From Prostheceraeus crozeri (taxonomy: Eukaryota; Platyhelminthes; Polycladida; Euryleptidae): 64,000 bases of DNA. The notes below the pieces were generated by a model that did no database searches, had not been told where the DNA came from, and saw nothing but the letters and a program-made list of their open reading frames with translations. The DNA lies in NCBI GenBank assembly GCA_907163375.1, contig CAJQUW010001694.1, positions 372,001 through 436,000 of the forward strand, in the 5' to 3' direction. Below, piece by piece: positions 23,430 to 33,200 of the stretch. The position numbers were made by a program, and so were the translations under genes. The stretch's first letter is position 1. Every line of letters begins with the position of its first letter.

Positions 23430-23505
23430 ACGGCGGATTCGAACTCGGAGCACCGGAATCGTTAACCACAACAGCTTGTCACTACACTACGCTGACCGAC
23501 GCACT
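23430..23505 (-). promoter_or_regulatory. tRNA-like pol III promoter upstream of LINE ORF1
   Basis: Read on the minus strand this has an A-box-like GCGTAGTGTAGTGAC and, about 40 nt on, a B-box AGTTCGAATCC. These are the spacing and sequences of a tRNA gene. The T-stem pairing is weak, so it is not a functional tRNA gene. It lies about 45 nt upstream of the ORF1 start, on the LINE's own strand. Confidence 0.5.
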
Positions 23506-24008
23506 TCAGATGAAAATTTTTAATCAGAATCCGAAACTAATGAAAACGCCGGCGTGGGATGTCCGATATCCAGATCAACTTCTCGACGCACACTGATAGC
23601 TTGCAAAGAAGAAGAAGTGAACACTGATCAACGGCGGAGAATAAATCCCGAATATCGAGGAAACACGTCGTAGGATCCACACAGAATGAGAACGATGGTA
23701 TTGACGAGCCTGATAGGATGCGAATGATATCAAACACTGCTCAAAATGGCCGACGAACACCAACAAACTGATACACTGACCGGAGCGAGGACGAGACACA
23801 ACCACTTCACACAACGCGATCTAGGTGAATTAGATGTAGTGCCTTCTAACGTACATGTACATGTAATTAGTATTTTCTCTGCCTTGTTAGATGCAATATT
23901 AATTATCAGAAAACCTGTAATTACCGTTATTACCGGTTTTGTCGCAACTGGATTACCGAATTACCGGTTTTCCAAAAATACCCCGGCAATGCGACCCCTA
24001 GACACAAT

Positions 24009-26965
24009 GTGGCTTGCATAATTAGATTAATTTAATTAGTGATTGTAGGGTTGTTACTTAACTCTTTTTCTCGAATTTTTGCCGTTCTTCCTGTCGTCAT
24101 TAATAAGAAAATTGTCGATCCCTTCATTAGACAAGACACTGCGACTGACTGATGCTTTGAAGAGAATGATAGGCTACATGTATTTGTAACCATGTGCCAA
24201 CTGATGCAGAGAGCGTTCAAAGATTTCAGATCTAGCATGACCTCATACAAGCGGGGAAGTTGATCACTCAGCATATGCTGAGTGCAGACTACCCAGACAT
24301 TCGCTTTTTCGAAAATATACCTTTTGTCGAATGACTTTCGTTTATTTTTCGCTTTTTGGTAAAATAAGATTTTTTTGGTAATAAGGTGCTCCGTGGTGCG
24401 TTCCGGTACATATATTTGAATTTGCATTAATGCATGTTTTAAGTATAGACAAGCAGGTTACATATTACAAATGACTGTCATCTAATTTATCAGTCAATGA
24501 AATCGAGTTACCAATCAACTCACACTCAAGTGAGACCTTCTATCAAGTTGTCTTCGGAGATTGATGTTTTTGTTGGATCCGTCAAAGAAGCTGTTCAGCT
24601 GTTCAAATAAGTGAAGTGTATTGATTGCATAATGTTGATAAAGAGGCCGAAGATATTAAATGTGATGGACAGCGAAAATATTTCCCGTTGAATGTATTTG
24701 TTGCACTGTCATTTTGAATAGGTTTTTCTTTTTCGTGAAGAACGTCTAGCTAGGCAAAAGCTATATATGTATAATAATTATTTTGCTTCTGCTAATGCTG
24801 GTAATAATTTGATCGGATGTGCATAACCTATTTTCATACAGTCACTTTAAACTATCTGTTGTAGATTGAAAATACTAAATCTACGAGTAATGCAGGCCTG
24901 CTATCTTATAAATAATTAGATTACCGTTTTGTATTGCTATAGGCAAAGTAGATTACGTCATAATTAACCCGCTATTTATTTTCATAGATTCTATGTGTTT
25001 CTATGCGCTTTCGATTATTCTATGTGCTTTCAACAACTCGTCACTGCTGACAATTACATCAAGAAACATGAGTATCCACAAAAAAATCAACCGTAAAAGA
25101 GTGGTATCAAAGACAATTGGAACCTGGTATCGTAAAACTTGGGCTTGATTACATTTAGTAAATGTGCCTGGAATATGATCTTCATAATTGGTTTTTGAAA
25201 TTTTGAAAAAAGGAACATTTCTTATAGATATAATAATAATAGTCTTATTGCTATTATATGCAACATTGGTATTTATCGTTGCTCTCCATTAATTTAGATT
25301 TAGAATATTAAAATATATTTTTACTCTGCAAAATTGAGATTGGAAAGTACCAAAACGCCCCCTAGGAGGCGGTTTCCCAAAAGTATTTTTGTACCCGACT
25401 AAAGTCTTGGATGTAGCTTATGATATAATTAATCGCCAACAAATCTAACAGTGTGTTTTTCCTTCATTATTTATGGAAAACTATGCAAGACTGCTATGGT
25501 ATGAGGCATCAAAAGGAAGGAGAGTATGATATTCAGCAACATTTCAAGGTTTTCATAGACAGGATTTTTACATCTTTACAAGTTAAGATTTCCACAATAA
25601 TTAATATCCGCATCATCCGTCATTTCTCTTTTGATTTGTAGTTATTATTTGTTTTCTTTTGACAAGAACTTCTCCTTTCCGCTTATTGCTGAATTGTTTT
25701 TTCCCTTTTTGTGGCCTTTTTTGACGACACCTGTTATCAACTGAAACGGCCCTGTCTTAAATTAGGCAACGCCATTCTGATTGGCTTAGTAGCAAGATAA
25801 GATCGGTGAATTTTTTATTATGTTTTTTACATGAGCGTGTACAAGACTGTACAGTGTACATGTATGCACCACTTGCTAAGATGGATTCGGTAACGTAATG
25901 CCAGCTTAATCAGCAAAATGGCTCCTCCGAAATAACAATAGATGGCGGCAATTGCGAGTTGTGTATTACGGAGTCCCCGTTTTCCAATTGATAGTTCCAA
26001 TTAACGAGGCACTCTTTACGCAGCGCTCTTTTACTCTAATAAATGTCGCGATGTGAACCTGACTCATATAGGTCTCATCTAAATTCATCTAAGACCGCTT
26101 CGAGACTTCTAATAAGAGAGAGGATATAGAATGCCTTTTTACTCAGAAAGCAAAGTTTAGATAGGAAAGGCACTAAAATGTTTTTTGTAGACAGTTTTGA
26201 TTTCTGGATAGACCCTCATGCAATAAGAAATTGCCGGAAAGGTTCTATAAAGAATCCAATCGAATGTCAATCACTAGCTACATTGTTTTCTGTTTTTGAC
26301 AGCCGTATATTGTCGGAATAATTCCAGTTTAGAGATATTTCATTATCTAATCAATATACATAATTCAGCAATATAGATTTCATTGATCACAAATGTAACA
26401 GTTGATACCTTACATCTAAATAAACATCTACAATAATGTCCATTCAATAAAAGATCAATTTTGTTTCAATAATATAGTTAACTTATGAATATGTTCTTCC
26501 TTTACAAAGATGCATCATAGTAGACATTTTGTGAGCAAAGTATTTTGTTTAGCGAAGAAAACTGCCATGGATATCAGGTGAAGGCTTTTGTGTACACTCT
26601 CACTGTATGGAATAGTTAATATATTGATGTAAAAACCTAACTATGGCTCCTTTTTTATTAGATAGATGTCCTCGACCACATTAAAATCACCTGTTGAATT
26701 TTCAAAAACAGCATTTTTATTGATTTTTTCCAACACTTGATTGTATCTGAATATTGAAATCCATATTACTTGTTGATACTTGAAGCAATCTCAATTGATT
26801 GCTGGTTATGAATATGTCTGTGTCTCATATATTAAAATTTTTTTCTTATGCAGTAGGGGTATACCGATTAGTGATTTTGATAATCGGGCCGATTATTTCT
26901 TTTGAATTCATCTAAAATCGACGTTTGCCATATACTAAAAGTACGGAGCTAGTTAAAGGAAACTT
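24009..26965. other. intron DNA; nothing recognised
   Basis: About 3 kb of AT-rich sequence in the large PSMD6 intron. A 131-codon minus-strand frame at 24032-24427 shows no known motif and is probably chance. No repeats with clear ends were found. Confidence 0.5.
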
Positions 26966-26990
26966 TATAATTGTAAATCAATCAATCCTT

Positions 26991-29900
26991 TTACGTCCGT
27001 TTTCCAGACTCGCTGGGTTGGACGGGGTTTCTTCTGATGGCTCTTCTCCACAACTCACGATCTAAAGCGTCTTCCTCCTTCAAACGAAATTTCCGCATGT
27101 CTTCTCGGACTGTGTGTCTCCACGTTTTCTTCGGCCTGCCTGATGGTCTCTTTCCTTCCACCTCCATCTCGTCCACCCTTCTCAGCCAACTGCTCTCTTC
27201 CCTCCTCCTCACATGGCCAAACCAGCGCAGCCTCTGCCTGCTGATGACTGCCAAGATGTTCTCAATCCCCATTGCTTTTCTTAGTTCATCATTTGATCTC
27301 CTGTCTGCCAGCTTCACCCTGCACATCCATCTCACCATCCTCATCTCTGCTCTCTCCAACAACTGCTCGTGGTCTGACCGCATTGCCCACGTCTCACACC
27401 CGTAGGTCATGCATTGCCTCACACACGCAGCATACACCTTTCCCTTTGTCATAAGCGAAGGGCCCTTTGATGTTAGGAAGGCAGACATCTCCTTGAACTT
27501 CTTCCATCCGCCACGGATTCTCGTCGTCACCGCCAAGTCCACACCTCCTCTTGACTCGAGCACGTCTCCAAGATAACAGAAGTTCTCGACTTTCTCAACT
27601 GAGTCACCATCCATATCCAGTGAAGTGGTCTTGGGTTGTTGGCTTCGGTCTTGGCTCGCGTTTTCACACCTACTACACGAGTAGTTTTGGGGCGCATTTG
27701 CTATCCGTCCTCTGATGTGCGTGCACTTCCAGTGTATCCATTTGCAGCATGAGCAACACCTGATTGCATTGGCACCAACGCCTTTACCACAAATACCACA
27801 CGGCCACTTGACGGAATAAGACACCTTCAAGTCGTCCCTGTCGTCGGTCGCCATGACTTTAGTTTTCGCAGCATTGATGGCCAATCCCTTCGCTTCTAGG
27901 CTCGCTTTCCACCGAAGCAACTTTCCCTTGAGCTCAGAAACAGACTGTGCCATGAGAACGAGGTCATCAGCATACATCATTTCAAAAGGAAGACCTTCCC
28001 GTACATACTTGGAGACGGAGTCCATCACCACGGCAAACAGCAATGGACTGAGCACCGAGCCTTGGTGAACACCAACCTTCACTTCGAATTCGCTGCTGTC
28101 CCCGGTATTAGAGCGCACAAAGGTCTTCGCTCCCTTGTACATAGTCATCACTGACCGCACTAGCCACTCTTCAACCCCCGCTTGACGAAGCGCCCATTGG
28201 AGGACTTCACGGGGAACACGGTCGAATGCCTTCTCCAGATCGACAAATGCTAGGAAGAGTTGCTTCTTCTTCGCCGCGTGTTTCTCCAACAGTTGTCTGG
28301 CTATGAAGATAGCATCTGTTGTTGACTTGCCGGGAATGAAGCCAAATTGCATCTCATCCAGAGCAACCATCGATCGGAGTCTTTGTTCAAGGACGTGTTC
28401 TGCAACTTTCATCCCATGCTCCAAAAGCTTGATGCCTCTGTACGACCCGCAATTGAGGGGATCACCTTTTCCCTTGTAAATCGGAATCAGAGTGCTCTTC
28501 GTCCAGTCACTCGGGATGGATCCCTCAAGGATAATGCGGTTACAAAGATCGGTAAACCACCTCACACTGACATCTTCACTCGACAGAAACATCTCGAGAC
28601 ATACTTCGGAAGGTCCTGGAGCTCTGTTCTTCTTCATCTTCTTAATGGCAGCTCTTATTTCTGATCCGCTCACGCAATAGCTTGGACCCTCGACCACAGA
28701 ACAGTCAGTCACCTGATCCCACGTATTCTCAACATTCATCAGCCGCTCCATGTAGACCTTCCAGACTTCACTAACCCTCTCACGGCCAGTTACAATCTCT
28801 CCAGTCTCGCTGTTTTTCATGCAGTGTTGGGTAGAGGGGTCTTGACCCTCCTGAGCCATTTGCTTTGCTATGCGGAATACCTTCTTCTTCCCTTCAGCGC
28901 TATCTAGGGTTCTAGCTAGATCCTGTCTTTCGACCTCCTTCGCTTTCCACACGATGAAGCGCGACTCCCTCTTGGCTCTCAGATATACTGCCTTGTTCTC
29001 ATCAGATGGGTTGCGACACCAAACCCTAAAAGCAACTCTTTTCTTCTTTACTGCATCGGATACCTCACTATTCCACCACCAGGTCTCCTTCCTTCTCTGT
29101 GGTCCCTTCGTCATGCCACATACATTATTTGCTGCCTCCAACCAAGCGTTTCTCATTTCTTCCCATTTCTCATCTACATTATCTCTTGAATCCACGTCCC
29201 TGGCTTTACTTCTGACTTCCTCGGCGAAACGTTCCGAAAAGCTCGGGTCCTTCAGTTTCCAAACCCTCAACTTCGGGATGTACTTCTTTCCCTGCTTCTT
29301 TGCTTCGACGAGAACATCACCCACCACGAGTCTATGTTGGGATACGCACTCCTCGCCCGGGATAGTTTTCACATCGGTGAAGAGCTTTCCAGACTCCTGA
29401 CGTGTCAACAGAAAGTCAATCATAGACTTGTTATCTCCGGACGAATAGGTTACAAGTTTGCGGGGCTCCTTCGTGAACCGAGTATTGCAAAGAACCAAAC
29501 CGAGGGAATCTGCAAATTCCAGGATCCTCACTCCCTCAGCATTCCTCCTGCCATACCCATAGCCTCCATGCACTCCACCATAGCCGTCCGATACCGCGCC
29601 AACATGTCCATTGAGATCACCACCCACAAACACCAAATCTCGTCTAGGGATCGCCGCTACAAACAAAGTAGCCTTGCTCCAAAACGCATCCTTCTCGTCT
29701 TCTGATCGTCCGGACTGTGGAGCATACATGGACACCATGTGAGCAATTCGATCTCCAAAGAGAAACTTCACACTCATCAGACTCTCATCTACGCGCTCAA
29801 TGCCAACGATGCTCTCCACCCATTTCTCTGCCACCAGGACACCAACACCCGCATCACTGCCACCATCCTTGCCTTGCCAGAAAAACTTGAATCTGCTACC

Positions 29901-30218
29901 TTGTGGTCCGAGCCAACGTGCGGATCCACCCTTCCACCGAGTCTCCTGCACACAGCAGATGTCCACACTCCTTCTGGATAAAACTTCCGCCACCTCTCCG
30001 CTTCTACCAGACATACTTCCCACATTCCACGTGCCAACACGCAGACGCATCTTCTGGCCCTTCCGGGCGCCATCATGTTTCCTTGGGTTGCCGGATTGGC
30101 TGTCCTCTCCACCATTTTTCTTCGCGTCATCATCATCCCCGGAGATTCTTCGCACCCCCTTCCTACTTAAAGGCTGCCGGGTACTGGGGGCCATTTCATT
30201 TGTGACTTTCATTACCAT
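26991..30218 (-). CDS. RTE LINE polyprotein: endonuclease, RT and PHD-like finger; intact
   Basis: An uninterrupted 1075-codon frame. Residues about 60-305 are an APE-type endonuclease (GTWNVGSMSG; catalytic E in VQETRW near 92; GGDLNGH near 199-205; SQHRLV near 293-298). The RT spans about 530-800 (STLIPIYKGKGD; FVDLEKAFDRVP near 658-669; GSVLSPLLF; YADD at 749-752). Residues 807-851 form a cysteine-rich finger of PHD/RING-like spacing (CGICGKG, CCSCCKWIHWKC, CSRC) placed right after the RT core. The C-terminus has GYLGD-like and ETWAMR motifs, then FGHVRRREES and GRPKKTW, usual for RTE. All key residues are present, so it may be or recently have been active. It supplies its own reverse transcription; no host role is implied. 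Confidence 0.9.
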   Translation of the reverse strand: MVMKVTNEMAPSTRQPLSRKGVRRISGDDDDAKKNGGEDSQSGNPRKHDGARKGQKMRLRVGTWNVGSMSGRSGEVAEVLSRRSVDICCVQETRWKGGSARWLGPQGSRFKFFWQGKDGGSDAGVGVLVAEKWVESIVGIERVDESLMSVKFLFGDRIAHMVSMYAPQSGRSEDEKDAFWSKATLFVAAIPRRDLVFVGGDLNGHVGAVSDGYGGVHGGYGYGRRNAEGVRILEFADSLGLVLCNTRFTKEPRKLVTYSSGDNKSMIDFLLTRQESGKLFTDVKTIPGEECVSQHRLVVGDVLVEAKKQGKKYIPKLRVWKLKDPSFSERFAEEVRSKARDVDSRDNVDEKWEEMRNAWLEAANNVCGMTKGPQRRKETWWWNSEVSDAVKKKRVAFRVWCRNPSDENKAVYLRAKRESRFIVWKAKEVERQDLARTLDSAEGKKKVFRIAKQMAQEGQDPSTQHCMKNSETGEIVTGRERVSEVWKVYMERLMNVENTWDQVTDCSVVEGPSYCVSGSEIRAAIKKMKKNRAPGPSEVCLEMFLSSEDVSVRWFTDLCNRIILEGSIPSDWTKSTLIPIYKGKGDPLNCGSYRGIKLLEHGMKVAEHVLEQRLRSMVALDEMQFGFIPGKSTTDAIFIARQLLEKHAAKKKQLFLAFVDLEKAFDRVPREVLQWALRQAGVEEWLVRSVMTMYKGAKTFVRSNTGDSSEFEVKVGVHQGSVLSPLLFAVVMDSVSKYVREGLPFEMMYADDLVLMAQSVSELKGKLLRWKASLEAKGLAINAAKTKVMATDDRDDLKVSYSVKWPCGICGKGVGANAIRCCSCCKWIHWKCTHIRGRIANAPQNYSCSRCENASQDRSQQPKTTSLDMDGDSVEKVENFCYLGDVLESRGGVDLAVTTRIRGGWKKFKEMSAFLTSKGPSLMTKGKVYAACVRQCMTYGCETWAMRSDHEQLLERAEMRMVRWMCRVKLADRRSNDELRKAMGIENILAVISRQRLRWFGHVRRREESSWLRRVDEMEVEGKRPSGRPKKTWRHTVREDMRKFRLKEEDALDRELWRRAIRRNPVQPSESGKRT

Positions 30219-30273
30219 CAGATGAATTGTTGAAGCAGAATTTTTGCCGGCCGCATGCCCTTGCTGACGCCAA

Positions 30274-30485
30274 CCACAGTTATAAGCGGTGGGCCTAGCC
30301 TTTCCAAGCCAAAAGACTGGAGTACCTTCAAGGCAGCAGGTTGAACCACAGTTCTAAGCGGTGAGCCTAGCCTTTCCAAGCCAAAAGACTGGAGCACCTA
30401 CAAGGCAGCAGGTTAAACCACAGTTCTAAGCGGTGGGCCTAGCCTTTCCAAGCCAAAAGACTGGAGTACCTACAAGGCAGCAGGA
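30274..30485 (-). repeat. three 72-bp direct repeats in the RTE 5' region
   Basis: Units start at 30274, 30346 and 30418 with an exact 72-bp period and only a few differences. Each contains CCTTTCCAAGCCAAAAGACT. They lie upstream of the RTE start codon (30218). Tandem 5' monomers act as promoters in some LINEs, notably mouse L1; that role is inference here. Confidence 0.8.
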
Positions 30486-31189
30486 TTGCTTGGCACAAGC
30501 ACTTCAATCACAGGAGTGGAGACCAGGACTACCAGCGGGACATGTTCCGGTGCCATCGGGCCCAGGCCTGGGGTAAGGTGCTACTCCTCCTCCTGTGATC
30601 GGGGATGCATTTTCACGTCATGCCCAGGACCTACCGCCACTCACTAACAAGCAAACCACCTAGTCAAGCAAATCTCAGCATTTATGAAAACCATGCCAAG
30701 ATTTACGAAGTGTCATTTTGATCTCGGCCTTTATTTTGGAAGAAACTGCTACCAAAACAGTCTCGTTGCCGTTAGGGCCGCATATAATTGTAAAGTGCAC
30801 CAAATAAAAGGTAAAACAGGTCCTTTTACAGGTCCTCTGGAGCTGTGATGGTAGAAGCTGGTTGCATGCTCCTGTACAGATAAAGTAAATAAAAGCATTC
30901 ATTGATTAAAAGAAAAAACCAAGTTACTTGGTGCCTCCGTACCAGTGTATTTTTTCTGATCTATTTAAAATAAAGATTACACTGAAGTTGCACTGTACTT
31001 CGGCCTTTGGCCTTCAAGGTGCGATGGTAAGTGGCAGGTCATACATTCAACCCTTCCCTTAAGAATCGAAAGTGAACAGATTTAACATCAGATAACTACG
31101 TAGTAGAAGCGATCAATGGATAACAGTTGATTTCGTACTTCCGATTGATTTCCGGCTTATTAACTCTGATACACTTGCTTTCTTCAATA

Positions 31190-33200
31190 CAGTGGACTCC
31201 GCCTATTGTGGACACGGTTATTGTGGACAGCCGTATATTGTGGACAGGTCACCACGGACGGAATTTTGCCCTAGTGAAATCCGCCGGATAATGTGGACAG
31301 CCGCCGTCTATTGTGGACACGTCATTGAGGCTATTTTTAGACATCTGGTTTTCCAGCTTCTATCAGGTTCGGCTTTTCACTCGTTGCTATTTTTAGACAT
31401 CTGGTTTTCCCAAAATTTATTTATTTTACATACATACATACCACTGCATACTCTAAAACTGTTTCTACACATGATGAGCAAGTGATTCGATAAATCGACG
31501 TCGGAGAAAGTGGATCTCCTCGATCGCTTCAACGAGCTCAAGAAGGAATTCCCCAACATCGGCGTCCGTCAGGCGGCAGAACGATTAACTGTGTCGAAGA
31601 GCTTCCTCCACAAGATCATAAAGCAAGAAGCAGAGATTAGCCTTCATGTGACTGAAGATGGTGCTAGCCGAGCGAAGCGCAAGAGATACCGGAAGGATGT
31701 GGACGTTGAGAAGGCTCTCATGGACTTCTGCAACTGGGCCAAAAGCAAGAACATCCCACTTAACGGTCCAATATTGATGGAGAAGGCCCAGAAGATCGCT
31801 GAAGAAGCGGGTATGGAGGATTTCAAAGCGACTGATGGTTGGTTCTCAAGATGGAAGAATGGGAACGGCATCGTTTTTGCCACTGCGGGGAGAAGCAGCG
31901 GAGGCGGACACATCAGGCGCGGAAGCTTTTCTGAAGAACGAGTGGCCCGAATTGCAACGCCGATTTCACCGGAAGGACATCTTCAATACGGACGAAGCCG
32001 GGATCTACTTCCGTGCTCTCCCAGATTCGACCTACGTGAGAGAACAGTCGAAGATGTCCACCAAAGGTTTCAAGACGGCCAAGGACCGGATTACAGCTCT
32101 GGTCACGTGCAGCCTGGAAGGTGAGAAGCTTCCTCTTCTCATTATTGGCCAGTCCAAATCCCCACGCTGCTTCAAAGGTGTCCGTCAGATGCCCTCTGTC
32201 AACTACAAGTCCAGCCGGAATGCATGGATGACTTGACGGGCCGATTTGGAAGGGCTTCATCCGAGACCTCGACCGGGACATGGAACGACAAGGCCACAAA
32301 ATCCTGATGCTCGCCGGCAACTGCAGCGCTCATGTGCCTGTTCCCGGGCTCAAGAATGTGACCGTGCGATTTCTACCCGCGAACATGACCTCCGTGTTAC
32401 AACCCTGCGACCAAGGAATTATTCGGTCCATGAAAGCAATTTTCCGAACAAATCTCCGCCGGAGAATCCTGGAACTGATCGAGACAATGGAAGATGACGA
32501 CAAGATCTCAGCTCATGAGGTGGTGAAAAGGTAGACATGCTTCAGGCCATGGAAATGCTGGCTGCCGTTTGGAAGGCTGTGAAGACGGAGACCCTCATCA
32601 ATTGCTGGCGCAAAGGAGGATTCTCCAAAGATCAGGAAGCCGAAGCTCAAGTTCAGGAAGCCCAAGACGTGATGATCGAGATTCCGGAAGACGTGACAGA
32701 GGAGCTCTTCCTCAAATGGGTGGCAATGGACGATGAAGTGGAAGTCGCGGATGAAGCCACAGCTGATGAAGTGACTCGACAGCTCGCCCAAGTCGTGGCT
32801 GACGCCAAGAACCAAGAAGGAGAATCCGCTACGGCTAGCGACGACGAGAACGATGAGCCAGAGCCGGTCGCTTCGGCGAAGTTGATGCGGTCCGCCTTGG
32901 AGGTGCTCGAGCGGGGATACCGGCAGCAGGGATTCAAGATCAACGGCTTCAGTGCGTGCATGGAAGCCTTCAGAGGCCAGTTGCGTCGTAAGTTCCCACC
33001 GAAACAGACCAAGCTCACAGACTTATTTTGATAATATTATGTACAAGTACATACATATTTTGATACACAATAGTACTGTATTTGATATACAATAAAATTG
33101 TCTTACATGGCATTTTGGCTTTTACTTTTTAGAGGGGTATTTCGGTTATTGTGGACAGTTGCTCCTGGCCCGAGGTGTCCACAATAAGCGGAGTCTACTG
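31190..33200 (+). mobile_element. Tigger/pogo DNA transposon, full length
   Basis: A 2011-bp element has ends CAGTGGACTCCGCCTATTG and, in complement, CAGTAGACTCCGCTTATTG, with TA on both sides (31188-31189 and 33201-33202). TTGTGGACA motifs repeat near both ends. The interior encodes a CENP-B-related transposase. It is inserted in one arm of a palindrome, which gives the empty site for comparison. Confidence 0.95.
31510..33031 (+). pseudogene. Tigger (pogo) transposase, broken
   Basis: Pieces in several frames cover the whole protein. The N-terminal HTH (31510-31870: VRQAAERLTVSKSFLHKI) is followed by a CENP-B-type HTH ending in GWFSRWKN. The DDE core shows NTDEAGIYF (first Asp) and LLIIGQSKSPRC, then MLAGNCSAH, where the family has an Asp in place of this Gly (VDNCPAH). 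VLQPCDQGI carries the third Asp. The C-terminal part is 32537-33031, ending LTDLF. The first frame has no ATG. There are frameshifts near 31870, 32240 and 32530 and a stop at 32234. It is dead, with one catalytic residue lost. Confidence 0.9.

Larger units (their letters stand above)
19905..23820 (-). mobile_element. CR1/Jockey-type LINE nested in the hAT
   Basis: This is a minus-strand non-LTR retrotransposon with ORF1, ORF2 and a short 3' region ending in a (CTA)n tail, seen on the + strand as repeated GTA at about 19905-19923. The 5' boundary at about 23820 is estimated from where hAT sequence resumes. It is nearly full length. Microsatellite-like tails are usual in CR1-group elements. I could not read a clear target duplication. 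Confidence 0.8.
17198..24000 (+). mobile_element. hAT transposon, 6.8 kb including a nested LINE
   Basis: The ends are TAGGGGTCGCATTACCGG (17198) and the complement of TAGGGGTCGCATTGCCGG (ending 24000). They are flanked by a perfect 8-bp duplication GACACAAT at 17190-17197 and 24001-24008. Subterminal ACCGGTAAT motifs repeat at both ends. Inside are a decayed hAT transposase (17768-19684) and a minus-strand LINE (about 19905-23820). Without the LINE the element is about 2.9 kb, a normal size for hAT. The perfect duplication suggests moderate age. Confidence 0.9.
26970..30661 (-). mobile_element. RTE-clade LINE, apparently full length
   Basis: A GC-richer block contains a single long frame (26991-30218), a 5' region with three 72-bp direct repeats, and a 3' end directly after the stop with a GATTGATTGATT tail (complement of about 26976-26990). 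RTE elements are known for one ORF, very short 3' regions and short tandem tails. The boundary at about 30661 is placed where composition drops to AT-rich. No target duplication could be fixed. Confidence 0.85.

Noticed and set aside
24032-24427. 131-codon minus-strand frame
   Set aside because: No domain, no repeat context, composition like the surrounding intron.
28870-29400. 176-codon + strand frame and others within 27037-30225
   Set aside because: Shadows of the intact RTE frame on the minus strand; no motifs.
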